A stretch of DNA of 64,000 bases from Streptomyces populi (lineage in GTDB: Bacteria > Actinomycetota > Actinomycetes > Streptomycetales > Streptomycetaceae): contig NZ_KZ626844.1 of assembly GCF_002911015.1 (NCBI RefSeq), forward strand, positions 118,007 through 182,006. Direction: 5' to 3'. Both the position numbers and the translations under genes were made by a program. The notes under the pieces were generated by a model. It worked only from the letters and a program-made list of their open reading frames with translations, had not been told where the DNA came from and did not search any database. Shown piece after piece: positions 54,899 to 63,882 of the stretch (position 1 is the stretch's first letter; every line of letters begins with the position of its first letter).

Positions 54899-56280
54899 CC
54901 GTCGATTCGGTACGACCCGAGGTGCCCGAGGCGCGGGAGCTGTCGGTCCCGCCCCTCGCCGGAGGCGGGGTGCCCGTCCTCGGGCACGGCTGGAAGCTGG
55001 TCCGCGACCCCCTGGGCTTCCTCGCCCGGCTGCGCGACCACGGCGATGTCGTCCGGCTCAGGATGGGACCCAAGACGGTGTACGCCGTCACCACCCCCGC
55101 GCTCACCGGCGCGCTGGCACTCAGTCCCGACTACGAGATCGGCGGCCCCCTGTGGGAGTCGCTCGAAGGCCTGCTGGGCAAACAGGGTGTCGCCACGGCC
55201 AACGGGGCGCTGCACCGGCGCCAGCGCCGGACCATCCAGCCCGCGTTCCGGGCCGACGCCATCCCCGAGTACGGCCCGATCATGGAGGAGGAGTCGAAGG
55301 CGTTCGCGGAGCGCTGGGAGAGCGGCGCGACGGTCGACTGCACCTCCGAGTCGTTCCGCGTCGCGGTCCGTGTCGCCGCCCGCTGTCTGCTGCGCGGACG
55401 GTTCATGGACGAGCGCGCCGAGCGGCTGAGCCTCGCGCTCACCACCGTGTTCCACGGCATGTACCGCCGTATGGTCGTACCCGCCGGACCGCTCTACCGG
55501 CTCCCGCTTCCCTCGATACGCGCATTCGACCGCGCATTGGCCGATCTGCACGCGCTCGTCGACGAGATCATCGACGAGCGGCGGGCATCTGGTCAAAAGC
55601 CGGACGATTTGCTGACGGCATTGCTGGAAGCGAAGAACGACGACGGCGACCCCATAGGCGAACAGGAGATCCACGACCAAGTCGTCGCGATACTCACCCC
55701 CGGCAGCGAAACCATCGCCTCCACGATCATGTGGTTGCTTCAAGTCTTGACGGAACATCCGGAACACGCGGACAAAGTGGCCGCAGAGGTCCGATCCGTC
55801 GCGGGAGACCGGCCCGTCGGATTCGGCGACGTCCGGAAGCTGTCGTACACGAACAATGTCATCGTCGAGGCGATGCGTTTACGGCCCGCCGTATGGATAT
55901 TGACGCGGCGCGCGGTGGCCGAAACCGAGCTGGGCGGCTATCGCATTCCGGCCGGAGCGGACATCGTATACAGCCCGTACGCGATCCAGCGCGATCCCCG
56001 GTCGTACCGGGAACACCTGGATTTCGATCCCGACCGCTGGCTTCCGGAACGTTCCGAGGACATCCCGAAGTACGCGATGCGCCCCTTCAGCGTGGGCAAC
56101 CGCAAGTGCCCGAGCGACCACTTCTCGATGGCGCTGCTCTCCCTGATCACCGCGACCCTGGCGTCCCGGTGGCACTTCGAACAGGTGTCCGGGTCCAGTG
56201 ACGCGACCCGCGTCGGCATCACCCTGCGGCCCCACAGGCTGCGGCTGAGGGCCCGGCCGCGCCAGGAGGACCCGGTGTAG
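54895..56280 (+). CDS. cyp170A1: Cytochrome P450 CYP170A1-type, albaflavenone monooxygenase
   Basis: The 461-residue P450 has ExxR (E325 to R328, EAMR), heme loop [12 protein letters not shown] with Cys405, and I-helix PGSETIAS. It oxidises epi-isozizaene in two steps to albaflavenone. CYP170A1 is also reported to have a second, terpene-synthase active site using an Asp-rich DDLLT segment; DDLLT is present here at residue 237. Translational coupling to eizS fixes the pathway order. No dedicated ferredoxin gene adjoins. Confidence 0.93.
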   Translation: MTVDSVRPEVPEARELSVPPLAGGGVPVLGHGWKLVRDPLGFLARLRDHGDVVRLRMGPKTVYAVTTPALTGALALSPDYEIGGPLWESLEGLLGKQGVATANGALHRRQRRTIQPAFRADAIPEYGPIMEEESKAFAERWESGATVDCTSESFRVAVRVAARCLLRGRFMDERAERLSLALTTVFHGMYRRMVVPAGPLYRLPLPSIRAFDRALADLHALVDEIIDERRASGQKPDDLLTALLEAKNDDGDPIGEQEIHDQVVAILTPGSETIASTIMWLLQVLTEHPEHADKVAAEVRSVAGDRPVGFGDVRKLSYTNNVIVEAMRLRPAVWILTRRAVAETELGGYRIPAGADIVYSPYAIQRDPRSYREHLDFDPDRWLPERSEDIPKYAMRPFSVGNRKCPSDHFSMALLSLITATLASRWHFEQVSGSSDATRVGITLRPHRLRLRARPRQEDPV

Positions 56281-56382
56281 GCCGGGCCCGACCCGGACGG
56301 CGCGGGCCGGTGCCCGGCCGCCGAGCCGTCCGCGGCGCACGTCCGGACCGCCCTCGGGCCCCGGGCGCGCGCCGCGGCGGTC

Positions 56383-56934
56383 TCACGCCTTCGGCACGAC
56401 CACGGTGACCGTCCACTCCTGGAGGCCCTTGCAGGACATCCGGGCCGGGTCGCTCGGGCACATCGGCCGCGACGAGGTCAGCGTGACGGTCCCGGCCCCG
56501 ACCGCCCGGTAGGCGGCGGAGGCGTCACCCGGCTGGAGGACGATCCCGCCGTTGGTGGCCGTCAGCGCGTCGCCGTCGCTCTTGACCGGTTTCCAGGGCC
56601 GGCTGGTGGTGCCGTCCAGCAGGACCCGGATCGTGTCGCCGGGTGCCAGACAGTACGTGTGGCCCGTGTCGGCGGCGTCGAGCTGTGCCTCGGCCTTCGC
56701 GCAGTCCGGTCCGGAAGGGGGCGGGGACGGCGATCGGGTGCCGTCGGTCGGGCTCGGGGACGGTGCCGCGGTGCCTCCGGTCGGGGACGGGGACGCCGTC
56801 GCCGTGCCTCCGGTCGGGGACGGCGATCGGGTGCCGTCGGCGCCCGTGTCGGTGGTGCCCTGGCTGCCGCAGCCCGCCAGCAGCAGGGCCAGGGCGGCGA
56901 GGGCGATGGTCCGGGTGTGAGTCGTTCGACGCAT
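56383..56934 (-). CDS. Small lipoprotein with SPSPTGGT repeats
   Basis: The 183-residue product has a lipoprotein signal (LLLAGCGS) followed by a linker of repeated SPSPTGGTA-like units, likely to span the cell wall, and then a ~100-residue extracellular domain with paired cysteines (DCAKAEAQL, HTYCLAPGD, PMCPSDPARMSC). The domain is beta-rich without a recognised family. The linker DNA repeats (GTGCCTCCGGTCGGGGACGG-like) may vary in number. AGGAGG supports the ATG at 56934. It converges with the P450 gene. Confidence 0.75.
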   Translation of the reverse strand: MRRTTHTRTIALAALALLLAGCGSQGTTDTGADGTRSPSPTGGTATASPSPTGGTAAPSPSPTDGTRSPSPPPSGPDCAKAEAQLDAADTGHTYCLAPGDTIRVLLDGTTSRPWKPVKSDGDALTATNGGIVLQPGDASAAYRAVGAGTVTLTSSRPMCPSDPARMSCKGLQEWTVTVVVPKA

Positions 56935-56996
56935 GGGGTGGCCTCCTCGGGGGTTGGACGTGCCACCGGTGGATCGGGATCCCTCCGCGCGCACGA

Positions 56997-57030
56997 CGGG
57001 GCCCCGGCCGCCTCGGCGGCCGGGGCCCCG
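56997..57030 (-). terminator. Terminator of the S53 protease gene
   Basis: A near-perfect 16-bp G/C palindrome (56997-57012 with 57015-57030) lies just after the minus-strand stop. Confidence 0.65.
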
Positions 57031-57037
57031 GTGCGGC

Positions 57038-59125
57038 TCAGCTTGTCGTCAGGGCCGTGTCGTCCACGACGAAGCTGGTCTGGAGCGAGGAGTCCTCGAC
57101 GCCGCTGAACTTCAGCGTGACGGTCGAACCGGCGAAGGAGGACAGGTCGAAGCTCTTCTGGGCGTACCCGGAAGCCTTGTTCAGGTTGGAGTAGGTCGCG
57201 AGCGTGGTGGAGCCCGCGGTGACGGTGAGCTTGTCGTAGGCCGTGCTCGTGCTGGTCTCGGCCGTGTCGACGTGCAGGTAGAAGGTGAACGTGGCCTTGC
57301 AGCCGGACGGGATCGTCACCGACTGGGAGAGCGTGTCGGTGTGGGTCGAGCCGTATCCGTCGAGCCAGGCGTCGTACGAGCCGCCGTGGGTCGCCTCACC
57401 GGTGTCGTCGGTGATGACACCGCTGGTCTCGCTCCACACGGTGGCGCCCGACTCGAAGCCCTGGTTGCCGAGCAGTTGCGCCGAGGAGCAGGTGCCGCCC
57501 GAGGTGCCGACGGTCCAGGTGAAGGAGGCGGAACCGGAGGCGCCGGTGCTGTCCTTGGCCGTGACGGTGACCGCGTAGGTGCCCGCGGTGCTCGCGGTGC
57601 CGGAGATCAGACCGGTCGAGCTGCCGATGGACAGGCCGGTCGGCAGTCCGGTCGCGCTGTAGGTGAGGGTCGCGCCGGCGCTGTCGCTGGCCGAGATCTG
57701 AAGGCTCGCGGCGCTGCCGGTGGCCGTGGACTGGCTGCCCGGGTTGGTGACGGTCACCGTGGTGCCGGTGCCGGTGCCCGAGGTGAAGGCGGCCGTGCCG
57801 TTGGGGGTGCCCCAGCCGGTCGGGCCGTCGTAGCCGGTGCCCGCGGTGCAGAAGTACGAGGTGGAGCAGGAGCCGTTGTTGCCGCTGGTCACGTCGTACA
57901 GGTTCGAGGTGTGGGAGTAGGGGTACTTCGCCGGGTAGTCGCCGGAGCCCGGGGTGCCGGCCAGCGCGTAGACGCCCGCGATGATCGGCGCCGAGGCGCT
58001 GGTGCCGCCGTAGACCGCCCAGCCGGAGCCGCCGTAGGTGTCGTAGACCGCCACACCGGTCGCGGGGTCGGCGACCGCGGAGACGTCGGACTCCATGCGC
58101 TTCGCGCAGCCGGTGTCGGTCTGCCAGGACGGCTTGGCGTCGTAGGCGGAGCAGCCGGAGCCGGTGCCCTCGGTGCTGCTGGTCTTCCAGACCGACTCGC
58201 TCCAGCCGCGGGTGCCGGAGGAGGTGCTCAGCGCGGTTCCGCCGACGGCGGTCACGTACTGGGAGGTCGCCGGGTACTCGGCGCCGTAGGCCTCGTCGCC
58301 CGAGGAGACGGTGATGGCGACACCCGGGTGCTTGAAGTACGAGGTGTCCTCGCCGGTCTGCGAGGAGGACTCGGAGCCGCCCCAGCTGTTGGAGACGAAC
58401 TTCGCGCCCAGCGCGACGGCCTCGTTCTCGGCGGCGCCGAGGTCGGAGTCGTTCGCGGAGTTCGCCTCGACGAGGATGATGTTGCAGTTGGGGCAGACGG
58501 CGCTGACCATGTCGATGTCGAGCGCCTCCTCACCCGCCCAGCCGGTGTCGTTGCTCGGCAGCGAAGTGGTCGAACCGGTCTGGCTGACCTGCTTGAAACA
58601 CCCGTTGGCCACGGTGCAGGCGGACAGCCCGTACTGCGAGCGGTAGGTGGCCAGGTCGGCGGCCGCGTTGGGGTCGTTGTAGGCGTCGACCACGGCGACC
58701 GTCATGCCGGAGCCGCCCGTCGAGGGCAGGTTGTAGGCGCTGTGCAGGTTGGCCGGGCTGAGGCCGGAGACCGCGGCGGCGGCGTCGGGGGAGACCTTCG
58801 CCGCGAGCTTCTGCGCGATGTCGGTACGGCGCTGGGCGAAGCAGGACATCCGGCCCGGCTTCGTCGCCGCGGCGCACAGGTGCTTCGTCGCGACCTTCTG
58901 ACCGGCCCGGCCGGTCGCGTGGACCGTCTGCCGGGCGGGGTCGGTCAGGGCGCGGGAGTTCTGGGTGGTCCGGGAGACGTGGGGGGCCGGCGCGGGCTGC
59001 GCGCTCGCGGGCGGGGCCGCGGTGAACCCGGCGAGGCCGAGCGCCAGGGCGGGGAGGGCGGTGGTGAGGAGTCTTCGCAGGCTCCGGGCCGGTCTGCCGG
59101 CGGATATCGGGCGCTGGGAACGCAT
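57038..59125 (-). CDS. Secreted S53 (sedolisin) protease with C-terminal beta domains
   Basis: The 695-residue preproprotein has a Sec-type signal (residues 1-42, ending ASA), a propeptide and the S53 catalytic domain. E199-x3-D203 ([10 protein letters not shown]) and S376 ([13 protein letters not shown]) give the Glu-Asp-Ser triad with sedolisin spacing, and SNSWGGSE is the oxyanion region. After residue ~460 there is an Ig-like putative domain ([20 protein letters not shown]) and a C-terminal beta-sandwich probably for carbohydrate or calcium binding. It should digest proteins outside the cell. ATG at 59125 has GGAGGCG upstream. Confidence 0.88.
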   Translation of the reverse strand: MRSQRPISAGRPARSLRRLLTTALPALALGLAGFTAAPPASAQPAPAPHVSRTTQNSRALTDPARQTVHATGRAGQKVATKHLCAAATKPGRMSCFAQRRTDIAQKLAAKVSPDAAAAVSGLSPANLHSAYNLPSTGGSGMTVAVVDAYNDPNAAADLATYRSQYGLSACTVANGCFKQVSQTGSTTSLPSNDTGWAGEEALDIDMVSAVCPNCNIILVEANSANDSDLGAAENEAVALGAKFVSNSWGGSESSSQTGEDTSYFKHPGVAITVSSGDEAYGAEYPATSQYVTAVGGTALSTSSGTRGWSESVWKTSSTEGTGSGCSAYDAKPSWQTDTGCAKRMESDVSAVADPATGVAVYDTYGGSGWAVYGGTSASAPIIAGVYALAGTPGSGDYPAKYPYSHTSNLYDVTSGNNGSCSTSYFCTAGTGYDGPTGWGTPNGTAAFTSGTGTGTTVTVTNPGSQSTATGSAASLQISASDSAGATLTYSATGLPTGLSIGSSTGLISGTASTAGTYAVTVTAKDSTGASGSASFTWTVGTSGGTCSSAQLLGNQGFESGATVWSETSGVITDDTGEATHGGSYDAWLDGYGSTHTDTLSQSVTIPSGCKATFTFYLHVDTAETSTSTAYDKLTVTAGSTTLATYSNLNKASGYAQKSFDLSSFAGSTVTLKFSGVEDSSLQTSFVVDDTALTTS

Positions 59126-59440
59126 GGGGGTGTCGCCTCCATCGGTTCGAGGCCGGTACCGCTCGGGCCCGGGTGGGGCCGTGCGCGGCGCCTTGGCCGG
59201 AAGTGGGGTTCTCGGCGCGCTGAGAGGGCCGCCCGTGACGCGCGTAGCGCGAACGTGGAGAGATGCGTCATGGGCATGCCAAATCAGCCGTCCCGGTGTG
59301 CCGCGGAGCGTGGCGCGACGGGACGGCCAGAACGTAACCGGGGGGAACGGCGCGCGAACAGCGGTGCCGGCAGAACTTTGCCGCTCCATGGACGGGGATT
59401 GGCGCGGCGATTGGAGGCGCGGGAGCTGTACGTGACGAAA

Positions 59441-59465
59441 GCCGGGCCGCAGGGTGCGGCCCGGC
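59441..59465 (-). terminator. Terminator of nrdAB
   Basis: An 11-bp perfect stem (59441-59451 with 59455-59465) is followed on the minus strand by TTT. Confidence 0.75.
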
Positions 59466-59482
59466 TCTCGTCGATGACGGTC

Positions 59483-59506
59483 GGTCAGAAGGTCAGAAGG
59501 TCAGAA
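59483..59506. repeat. Three tandem copies of GGTCAGAA just after nrdB
   Basis: Perfect 8-bp units at 59483, 59491 and 59499; a fourth GGTCAGAA at 59516 overlaps the nrdB stop. Confidence 0.9.
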
Positions 59507-59517
59507 GACCTGACCGG

Positions 59518-60540
59518 TCAGAAGTCCTCGTCGAAGTCGACGGTGCCCTCCACCGCGACCTGGTACGCGGACGGCCGGCGCTCGAAGAAGTTGGTCAGCT
59601 CCTGGACACCCTGCAACTCCATGAAGGAGAAGGGGTTCTCGGAGCCGTACACCGGCGCGAAGCCCAGCCGCTGGAGGCGCTGGTCCGCCACGCACTCCAG
59701 GTACTGCCGCATCGACTCGGTGTTCATGCCCGGCAGACCCTCGCCGCACAGGTCACGGCCGAACTGCAGCTCCGCCTCGACGGCCTCGCGCAGCATGTCC
59801 GTCACCTGCTCCTGGAGCAGGTCGTCGAAGAGCTCCGGCTCCTCCTTGCGGACGGTGTCGACGACCTCGAAGGCGAAGCTCATGTGCATCGTCTCGTCGC
59901 GGAACACCCAGTTGGTGCCGGTCGCCAGACCGTGCAGCAGACCCCGGCTGCGGAACCAGTAGACGTACGCGAAGGCACCGTAGAAGAAGAGCCCCTCGAT
60001 GCACGCGGCGAAGCAGATCAGGTTCAGCAGGAAGCGCCGGCGGTCGGCCTTGGTCTCCAGCCGCTCCAGCTTCTCCACCGAGTCCATCCACTTGAAGCAG
60101 AACTGCGCCTTCTCGCGGATGGAGGGGATGTTCTCGACCGCCGCGAAGGCCGCCGCGCGGTCGTCCGGGTCGGGCAGGTAGGTGTCGAGCAGCGTCAGAT
60201 AGAACTGGACGTGCACGGCCTCCTCGAAGAGCTGACGGCTCAGGTACAGCCGCGCCTCGGGGGAGTTGATGTGCTTGTACAGCGTCAGCACCAGGTTGTT
60301 CGCCACGATCGAGTCGCCCGTCGCGAAGAACGCGACCAGTCGGCCGATCATGTGCTGCTCGCCCGGCGTCAGCTTCGCGAGGTCGGCGACGTCCGAGTGG
60401 AGGTCGACCTCCTCGACGGTCCAGGTGTTCTTGATCGCGTCCCGGTAGCGCTCGTAGAAGTCCGGGTAGCGCATGGGACGCAGGGTGAGTTCGAAGCCCG
60501 GGTCCAGGAGGTTCTTCTCGGTGTTCGTGTCGATCGTCAC
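59518..60540 (-). CDS. nrdB: Class Ia ribonucleotide reductase, small subunit
   Basis: The 340-residue R2 protein has iron ligands in the helices around FFATGDSIVANN, LFEEAVHVQFY and FRDETMHMSFAF. In EEAVHVQFY the Tyr is four residues after the His ligand, as in Y122 of the E. coli enzyme, so a normal tyrosyl radical is expected. The GTG start overlaps the nrdA stop (GTGA), giving coupled synthesis of both subunits. Confidence 0.94.
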   Translation of the reverse strand: MTIDTNTEKNLLDPGFELTLRPMRYPDFYERYRDAIKNTWTVEEVDLHSDVADLAKLTPGEQHMIGRLVAFFATGDSIVANNLVLTLYKHINSPEARLYLSRQLFEEAVHVQFYLTLLDTYLPDPDDRAAAFAAVENIPSIREKAQFCFKWMDSVEKLERLETKADRRRFLLNLICFAACIEGLFFYGAFAYVYWFRSRGLLHGLATGTNWVFRDETMHMSFAFEVVDTVRKEEPELFDDLLQEQVTDMLREAVEAELQFGRDLCGEGLPGMNTESMRQYLECVADQRLQRLGFAPVYGSENPFSFMELQGVQELTNFFERRPSAYQVAVEGTVDFDEDF

Positions 60541-62918
60541 TGGCAGGCCTCGCAGGACTCGGGGTTTTCGAGGGAGCAGGCGACGGCGTCGGGGTCGGCC
60601 GCCTGCTGGACGGGGATGGTGGTCTCGGGCCGCGCCTGCGCCTGGGCCGCGCGGGCGATGCGGGTCGCCGGACGCGAACGCAGGTAGTACGTCGTCTTCA
60701 GGCCCGCCTTCCAGGCGTACGCGTACATCGAGGAGAGCTTGCCGATGGTCGGCGTCTCCAGGAACAGGTTCAGCGACTGGGCCTGGTCCAGGAACGGGGT
60801 GCGGGCGGCGGCCATGTCGATCAGACCGCGCTGCGGGATCTCCCACGCCGTGCGGTACAGGTCGCGGACCTCCTGCGGGACCCAGGTGAAGCCCTGGACC
60901 GAGCCGTTGGACTCGCGCAGCGCCTCACGGGTCTGCGCGTCCCACACGCCGAGCTCCTTCAGCTCGGCCACCAGGTAGGAGTTGACCTGGAGGAACTCGC
61001 CGGAGAGCGTCTCGCGCTTGAACAGGTTCGACACCTGCGGCTCGATGCACTCGTACACGCCCGCGATGGACGCGATGGTGGCGGTCGGCGCGATCGCGAG
61101 CAGCAGCGAGTTGCGCATGCCGACCGAGGCGATCCGCTCCCGCAGGGCCGCCCAGCGCTCCGGCCAGTTCAGCTCGACGTCGAAGTGGTCCGGGTGCAGC
61201 ACGCCACGGGCGGTACGGGTCTTCTCCCAGGCCGGGAGCGGTCCGTTGCGCTCGGCGAGGTCCGCGGAGGCCTCGTACGAGGCGAGCATGATCCGCTCGG
61301 CGATCCGGGTGGACAGCGCGCGGGCCTCGGGCGAGTCGAAGGGGATCCGCAGCTTGAAGAAGACGTCCTGAAGACCCATCGCGCCGAGGCCGACCGGACG
61401 CCACTTGGCGTTGGAGCGGCCCGCCTGCTCGGTCGGGTAGAAGTTGATGTCCACCACGCGGTCGAGGAAGGTCACCGCGGTGCGCACGGTCTCGTCCAGC
61501 CGCTCCCAGTCGATGTCCCCGCCGGTCACGAACGCGCCGAGGTTGACCGAGCCCAGGTTGCAGACCGCCGTCTCCCCGTCGTCCGTGACCTCCAGGATCT
61601 CGGTGCACAGGTTCGAGGAGTGGACCGTGTGGCCCGGCTCCGCCGTCTGGTTGGCGGTCCGGTTGGCGGCGTCCTTGAAGGTCATCCAGCCGTTGCCGGT
61701 CTGCGCGAGGGTGCGCATCATGCGGCCGTACAGGTCGCGGGCCGGGATGGTCTTGCGGGCCAGGCCCGCCTCCTCGGCCTTGCGGTAGGCCGCGTCGAAC
61801 TCGTCGCCCCACAGGTCGACCAGTTCCGGCACGTCGGCGGGGGAGAACAGCGACCAGACGCCGTCCGCGTTCACGCGGCGCATGAACTCGTCCGGGATCC
61901 AGTGCGCGAGGTTCAGGTTGTGCGTACGCCGGGCGTCCTCACCGGTGTTGTCCCGCAGCTCCAGGAACTCCTCGATGTCGGAGTGCCAGGTCTCCAGGTA
62001 GACCGCGGCCGCGCCCTTGCGCCGGCCGCCCTGGTTCACCGCGGCGACCGAGGCGTCGAGCGTCTTCAGGAACGGGACGATGCCGTTGGAGTGCCCGTTG
62101 GTGCCCCGGATCAGCGAACCGCGCGAGCGGATGCGGGAGTACGACAGCCCGATGCCGCCCGCGTGCTTCGACAGCCGCGCCACCTGGTGGTAGCGGTCGT
62201 AGATGGAGTCCAGCTCGTCCAGCGGGGAGTCGAGGAGGTAGCAGGACGACATCTGGGGGTGCCGCGTACCGGAGTTGAAGAGCGTGGGGGAGGAGGGGAG
62301 GTAGTCGAGGCGGCTCATGAGCCGGTAGAGCGCGGCGACCTCGTCCACGGAGCGGACGGTGTCGTCCTCCGCGAGACCGGAGGCCACCCGGAGCATGAAG
62401 TGCTGGGGCGTCTCGACGACCTTGCGGGTGATCGGGTGCCGGAGCAGATAGCGGCTGTGCAGCGTGCGCAGCCCGAAGTAGCCGAAGCGGTCGTCGCCCT
62501 CGGCGTCGATCAGCGCGTCGAGGCGGGCCGTGTGCAGCCGCACGAACGCGGCCGTGCGGTCGGCGATCAGGCCCTCGCGGTGGCCGACGGCGACCGACTC
62601 GGAGAAGGCGGTGACGCCCTGGGAGGCGGCCTCGGCGGCGATCGTGATCGCGAGCAGGCGGGCGGCCAGCCGGGAGTAGGCGGGGTCCTCGGAGATGAGA
62701 CCCGCGGCCGCCTCGGTGGCCAGTTCGCGCAGCTCGGCCTCGTCGGCGCGGGCGGACCGGCCGCGCAGCGCCGCGGCGGCGACCCGGCCGGGGTCGGCGT
62801 CGGGGAGGTCGGCGGTCAGATCCGTCAGGGTCCGCAGCAGCGCGGTCCCGGGACCGTCGGTCTCCACCGGGGCCTGCTGCGCGGTCGCTGAAGCCGGATC
62901 GGCTGGCGCGATGGTCAC
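60537..62918 (-). CDS. nrdA: Class I ribonucleotide reductase, large subunit
   Basis: The 793-residue R1 protein has SSCYLLDSPLDELDSIYD (substrate-reducing Cys), SNLCTEILEV (thiyl-radical Cys), the catalytic-core segment QVSNLFKRETLSGEFLQVN and a C-terminal ESCEACQ with the cysteine pair that thioredoxin re-reduces. It makes deoxyribonucleotides with NrdB under oxygen. GTG at 62918 has AGGGAG upstream. In Streptomyces this class I enzyme is the B12-repressed alternative to the B12-dependent class II enzyme; the riboswitch and NrdR-like boxes upstream agree. Confidence 0.95.
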   Translation of the reverse strand: MTIAPADPASATAQQAPVETDGPGTALLRTLTDLTADLPDADPGRVAAAALRGRSARADEAELRELATEAAAGLISEDPAYSRLAARLLAITIAAEAASQGVTAFSESVAVGHREGLIADRTAAFVRLHTARLDALIDAEGDDRFGYFGLRTLHSRYLLRHPITRKVVETPQHFMLRVASGLAEDDTVRSVDEVAALYRLMSRLDYLPSSPTLFNSGTRHPQMSSCYLLDSPLDELDSIYDRYHQVARLSKHAGGIGLSYSRIRSRGSLIRGTNGHSNGIVPFLKTLDASVAAVNQGGRRKGAAAVYLETWHSDIEEFLELRDNTGEDARRTHNLNLAHWIPDEFMRRVNADGVWSLFSPADVPELVDLWGDEFDAAYRKAEEAGLARKTIPARDLYGRMMRTLAQTGNGWMTFKDAANRTANQTAEPGHTVHSSNLCTEILEVTDDGETAVCNLGSVNLGAFVTGGDIDWERLDETVRTAVTFLDRVVDINFYPTEQAGRSNAKWRPVGLGAMGLQDVFFKLRIPFDSPEARALSTRIAERIMLASYEASADLAERNGPLPAWEKTRTARGVLHPDHFDVELNWPERWAALRERIASVGMRNSLLLAIAPTATIASIAGVYECIEPQVSNLFKRETLSGEFLQVNSYLVAELKELGVWDAQTREALRESNGSVQGFTWVPQEVRDLYRTAWEIPQRGLIDMAAARTPFLDQAQSLNLFLETPTIGKLSSMYAYAWKAGLKTTYYLRSRPATRIARAAQAQARPETTIPVQQAADPDAVACSLENPESCEACQ

Positions 62919-63060
62919 TGGGGCTCTCCCTCGCTCGGCACGGGGCCTCGCGGGCGGGCACGGGGCACACGGGAGCGCTTCGGGGCAGCACACACCGCGT
63001 CCACCGGCCCATTCCGCGAGGCCCGGACGTCGTCGGCACCCGGGCCGGACGGCCGGGGCG

Positions 63061-63178
63061 CGCTGTCGGCAGGTCCTCGGACTGACGCGAGTACGGGCAC
63101 ACGCAGACGCGAACACGCACAAGTACACCGTTGCGGGACAGTTCCGGATTCGCACCGGATTCCCCTGCGGCGACAGCG
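63061..63178 (-). promoter_or_regulatory. Cobalamin (B12) riboswitch of nrdAB
   Basis: On the minus strand the leader has P1 arms CGCTGTCG (63178-63171) and CGACAGCG (63068-63061), the GGGAATCCGGTGCGAATCC core, CCCGCAACGGTGT and the B12 box CAGTCCGAGGACCTGCCGAC. These are the standard cobalamin-aptamer elements. Downstream, complementary GGGCCTCGCGG (63024-63014) and CCGCGAGGCCC (about 62953-62943) could form the switching hairpin before the nrdA start. Confidence 0.92.
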
Positions 63179-63183
63179 ACCAT

Positions 63184-63231
63184 GAGCATACATCTTGTGC
63201 CGGGCTCCGGGACTGCCCCCACATGTTGTGT
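63184..63231 (-). promoter_or_regulatory. Candidate tandem NrdR boxes and nrdAB promoter
   Basis: On the minus strand ACACAACATGTGGGGG (63231-63216) and GCACAAGATGTATGCT (63199-63184) resemble the NrdR-box consensus and start 32 bp apart, three helical turns, as known tandem NrdR boxes do. The second contains TATGCT, a plausible -10, just before the riboswitch. Confidence 0.55.
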
Positions 63232-63251
63232 CCGCTGGGTGCTCGGGAGCG

Positions 63252-63770
63252 CTACGGAGTGTGCCGGAGCGTCAACTCGTAGGTGAGCAGCCGGATGTCG
63301 TCGAGCTCCGGAAACGGGTTCCAGTCACGGTCCGGGGTGCGGGTGAAGCCCAGGCGCTCGTAGAGCCGGTGGGCGCTGTGCATGGTGCGCTGGGTGGACA
63401 GTACGAGGCGCGCGCAGCCCTCGGCGGCCCGTGCCCGGCCGACGCAGGCGCGCACGAGGGCCTCGCCCGCGCCCCGGCCGCGCGCCTCCCGGGCGACCGC
63501 CAGCATCCGGATCTCGGCCTCACCCGCGCGCGCGGAGTCGGCCATGGGGCTGCCGTCCGCCGCGAAGGTCACGCTGCCGAGCACCCGGTCCCCCTCGACG
63601 GCGACCAGCACCTCGGCGACGGCCGCGCGCCCCGCGACGTCCCGCAGTCTTCCGAGGTACGCGTCGCTCTCCCCGAAGTCCAGCAGCCCGTCCCCGAGGT
63701 AGGCCTGGGCCGCGATCTCGCCGACGACGCGGTACTCCTCCGGCCGGGCGGTCCTGATGACGATGTCCAT
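63252..63770 (-). CDS. GNAT-family N-acetyltransferase
   Basis: The 172-residue protein has the GNAT acetyl-CoA motif VAREARGRGAGEALVRACV (R/Q-x-x-G-x-G/A) and LYERLGFTRTPDRDW near the end. Substrate unknown. It is on the same strand as nrdAB and ends 20 bp before the NrdR-like boxes. A 15-bp inverted repeat lies upstream. Confidence 0.85.
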   Translation of the reverse strand: MDIVIRTARPEEYRVVGEIAAQAYLGDGLLDFGESDAYLGRLRDVAGRAAVAEVLVAVEGDRVLGSVTFAADGSPMADSARAGEAEIRMLAVAREARGRGAGEALVRACVGRARAAEGCARLVLSTQRTMHSAHRLYERLGFTRTPDRDWNPFPELDDIRLLTYELTLRHTP

Positions 63771-63797
63771 GCGGGCGAGTGTGCCCGACCGGTACGG

Positions 63798-63832
63798 CGA
63801 CGGGCCGCCGGTTTTTCACCGGCGGCCCGTCG
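63798..63832. terminator. 15-bp inverted repeat with TTTTC loop
   Basis: 63798-63812 pairs perfectly with 63818-63832. It is upstream of the GNAT gene, so it probably ends a transcript that enters from beyond the window. Confidence 0.7.
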
Positions 63833-63882
63833 TTCACGGCTGTCGCGGGACTTGTCCCCGATGTCTCCCGGTGACTCGGGTC

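Larger units (their letters stand above)
59126..59517. other. 392-bp intergenic region between nrdB and the S53 protease gene
   Basis: No gene is seen. From right to left it holds an 8-bp tandem repeat next to the nrdB stop, the nrdB terminator, and the promoter region of the protease, which looks unremarkable. Confidence 0.6.
62919..63251. other. 333-bp nrdAB leader and promoter region
   Basis: No gene. It holds the NrdR-like boxes, promoter, riboswitch and expression platform described separately. Confidence 0.85.

Noticed and set aside
59126..59517. A third nrd gene downstream of nrdB
   Set aside because: I looked for a small regulator gene after nrdB as reported in S. coelicolor (nrdS), but this gap has a terminator and no credible frame; I am not certain where that gene lies in the reference.
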